Part shown: piece by piece, positions 6,789 to 6,922 of the stretch
How positions within the stretch are numbered: the first letter of the stretch is position 1
How the letters are laid out: every line of letters starts with the position of its first letter
From: JALZAQ01 sp038253885
Lineage (GTDB): Bacteria; Gemmatimonadota; Gemmatimonadetes; Gemmatimonadales; Gemmatimonadaceae
DNA: 6,922 bases
Direction: 5' to 3'
NCBI GenBank assembly: GCA_038253885.1
Contig: JBBSGP010000096.1
Location: forward strand, 1-6,922
The notes under the pieces: generated by a model
Told to the model about the DNA's origin: nothing
The model's input: the letters and a program-made list of their open reading frames with translations, nothing else
Database searches by the model: none
Program-made: the position numbers and the translations under genes

Positions 6789-6922
6789 TATGAAGGGGCG
6801 GTTGTCAAGCGAGATGATTTTCGCGAGTGGGGGAGTTGGGTTTGAGCATAAGCGCAGAGTGGCGTGGCCCCGAGGCGGCTTCGACGATGAATCGCTCTGA
6901 TATACGCCGATCACGCCCGAGA
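6789..6922. other. Sequence after the receptor stop; possible insertion or rearrangement boundary
   Basis: No frame in these 134 bases continues the receptor barrel. The receptor frame closes again after 18 codons. A 36-codon frame from ATG 6790 to 6900 on the plus strand has no ribosome binding site and no recognised domain. On the minus strand a frame crosses from this segment into the receptor's 3' end, which argues against it being a real gene. The abrupt change could mark the end of a mobile element, a deletion joint or an assembly chimera. I cannot identify terminal inverted repeats or a target duplication because the right part is off the window. Confidence 0.4.

Noticed and set aside
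6717..6914. Minus-strand frame of 65 codons across the receptor 3' end
   Set aside because: It overlaps the receptor coding sequence by more than 70 bases and has no recognised domain; it may in part reflect an unidentified element to the right.

Overview
The window is GC-rich DNA from a Gram-negative bacterium. The gene set fits Gemmatimonadota best, with Acidobacteriota or a related soil lineage as the alternative. It holds a Ser/Thr kinase fused to a TolB-like sensor domain, a vanadium-haloperoxidase-type PAP2 lipoprotein, a lipoprotein with two bacterial Ig-like (BIG2) repeats, and an Oar-type TonB-dependent receptor starting with a carboxypeptidase-regulatory-like domain. This assignment is inference from family content; there is no rRNA or marker gene here.

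Layout. Positions 1-1458 (minus strand) hold the N-terminal 486 residues of the kinase, whose 3' end lies off the left edge. Positions 1459-1753 are non-coding and contain a good rho-independent terminator (1700-1733) for the next gene. Positions 1754-3160 (minus) encode a 468-aa vanadium-haloperoxidase/PAP2-family lipoprotein with all three active-site motifs and a strong AGGAGG ribosome binding site. Positions 3161-3452 carry a possible small reading frame that ends in an ATGA overlap with that gene, and a perfect hairpin. Positions 3453-4121 (minus) encode a 222-aa two-domain BIG2 lipoprotein. Positions 4122-4334 are the intergenic region between divergent genes, with spaced ACCGTT repeats and a T8 tract. 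Positions 4335-6788 (plus) encode an 817-aa outer-membrane TonB-dependent-receptor-like protein. It stops inside the barrel and appears to lack its C-terminal strands. Positions 6789-6922 do not continue the barrel in any frame and may be an insertion or rearrangement boundary.

Working together. All four clear products are predicted to act at the cell envelope: an inner-membrane kinase sensor, two lipoproteins and one outer-membrane barrel. There is no clear operon: the two minus-strand lipoprotein genes are separated by about 290 bp, the kinase gene lies beyond a terminator, and the receptor is divergent. The families are known. The points most worth checking are the broken receptor and the sequence after it, the possible translationally coupled small ORF before the haloperoxidase gene, and the repeats between the divergent genes. 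I found no convincing previously undescribed multi-gene system.
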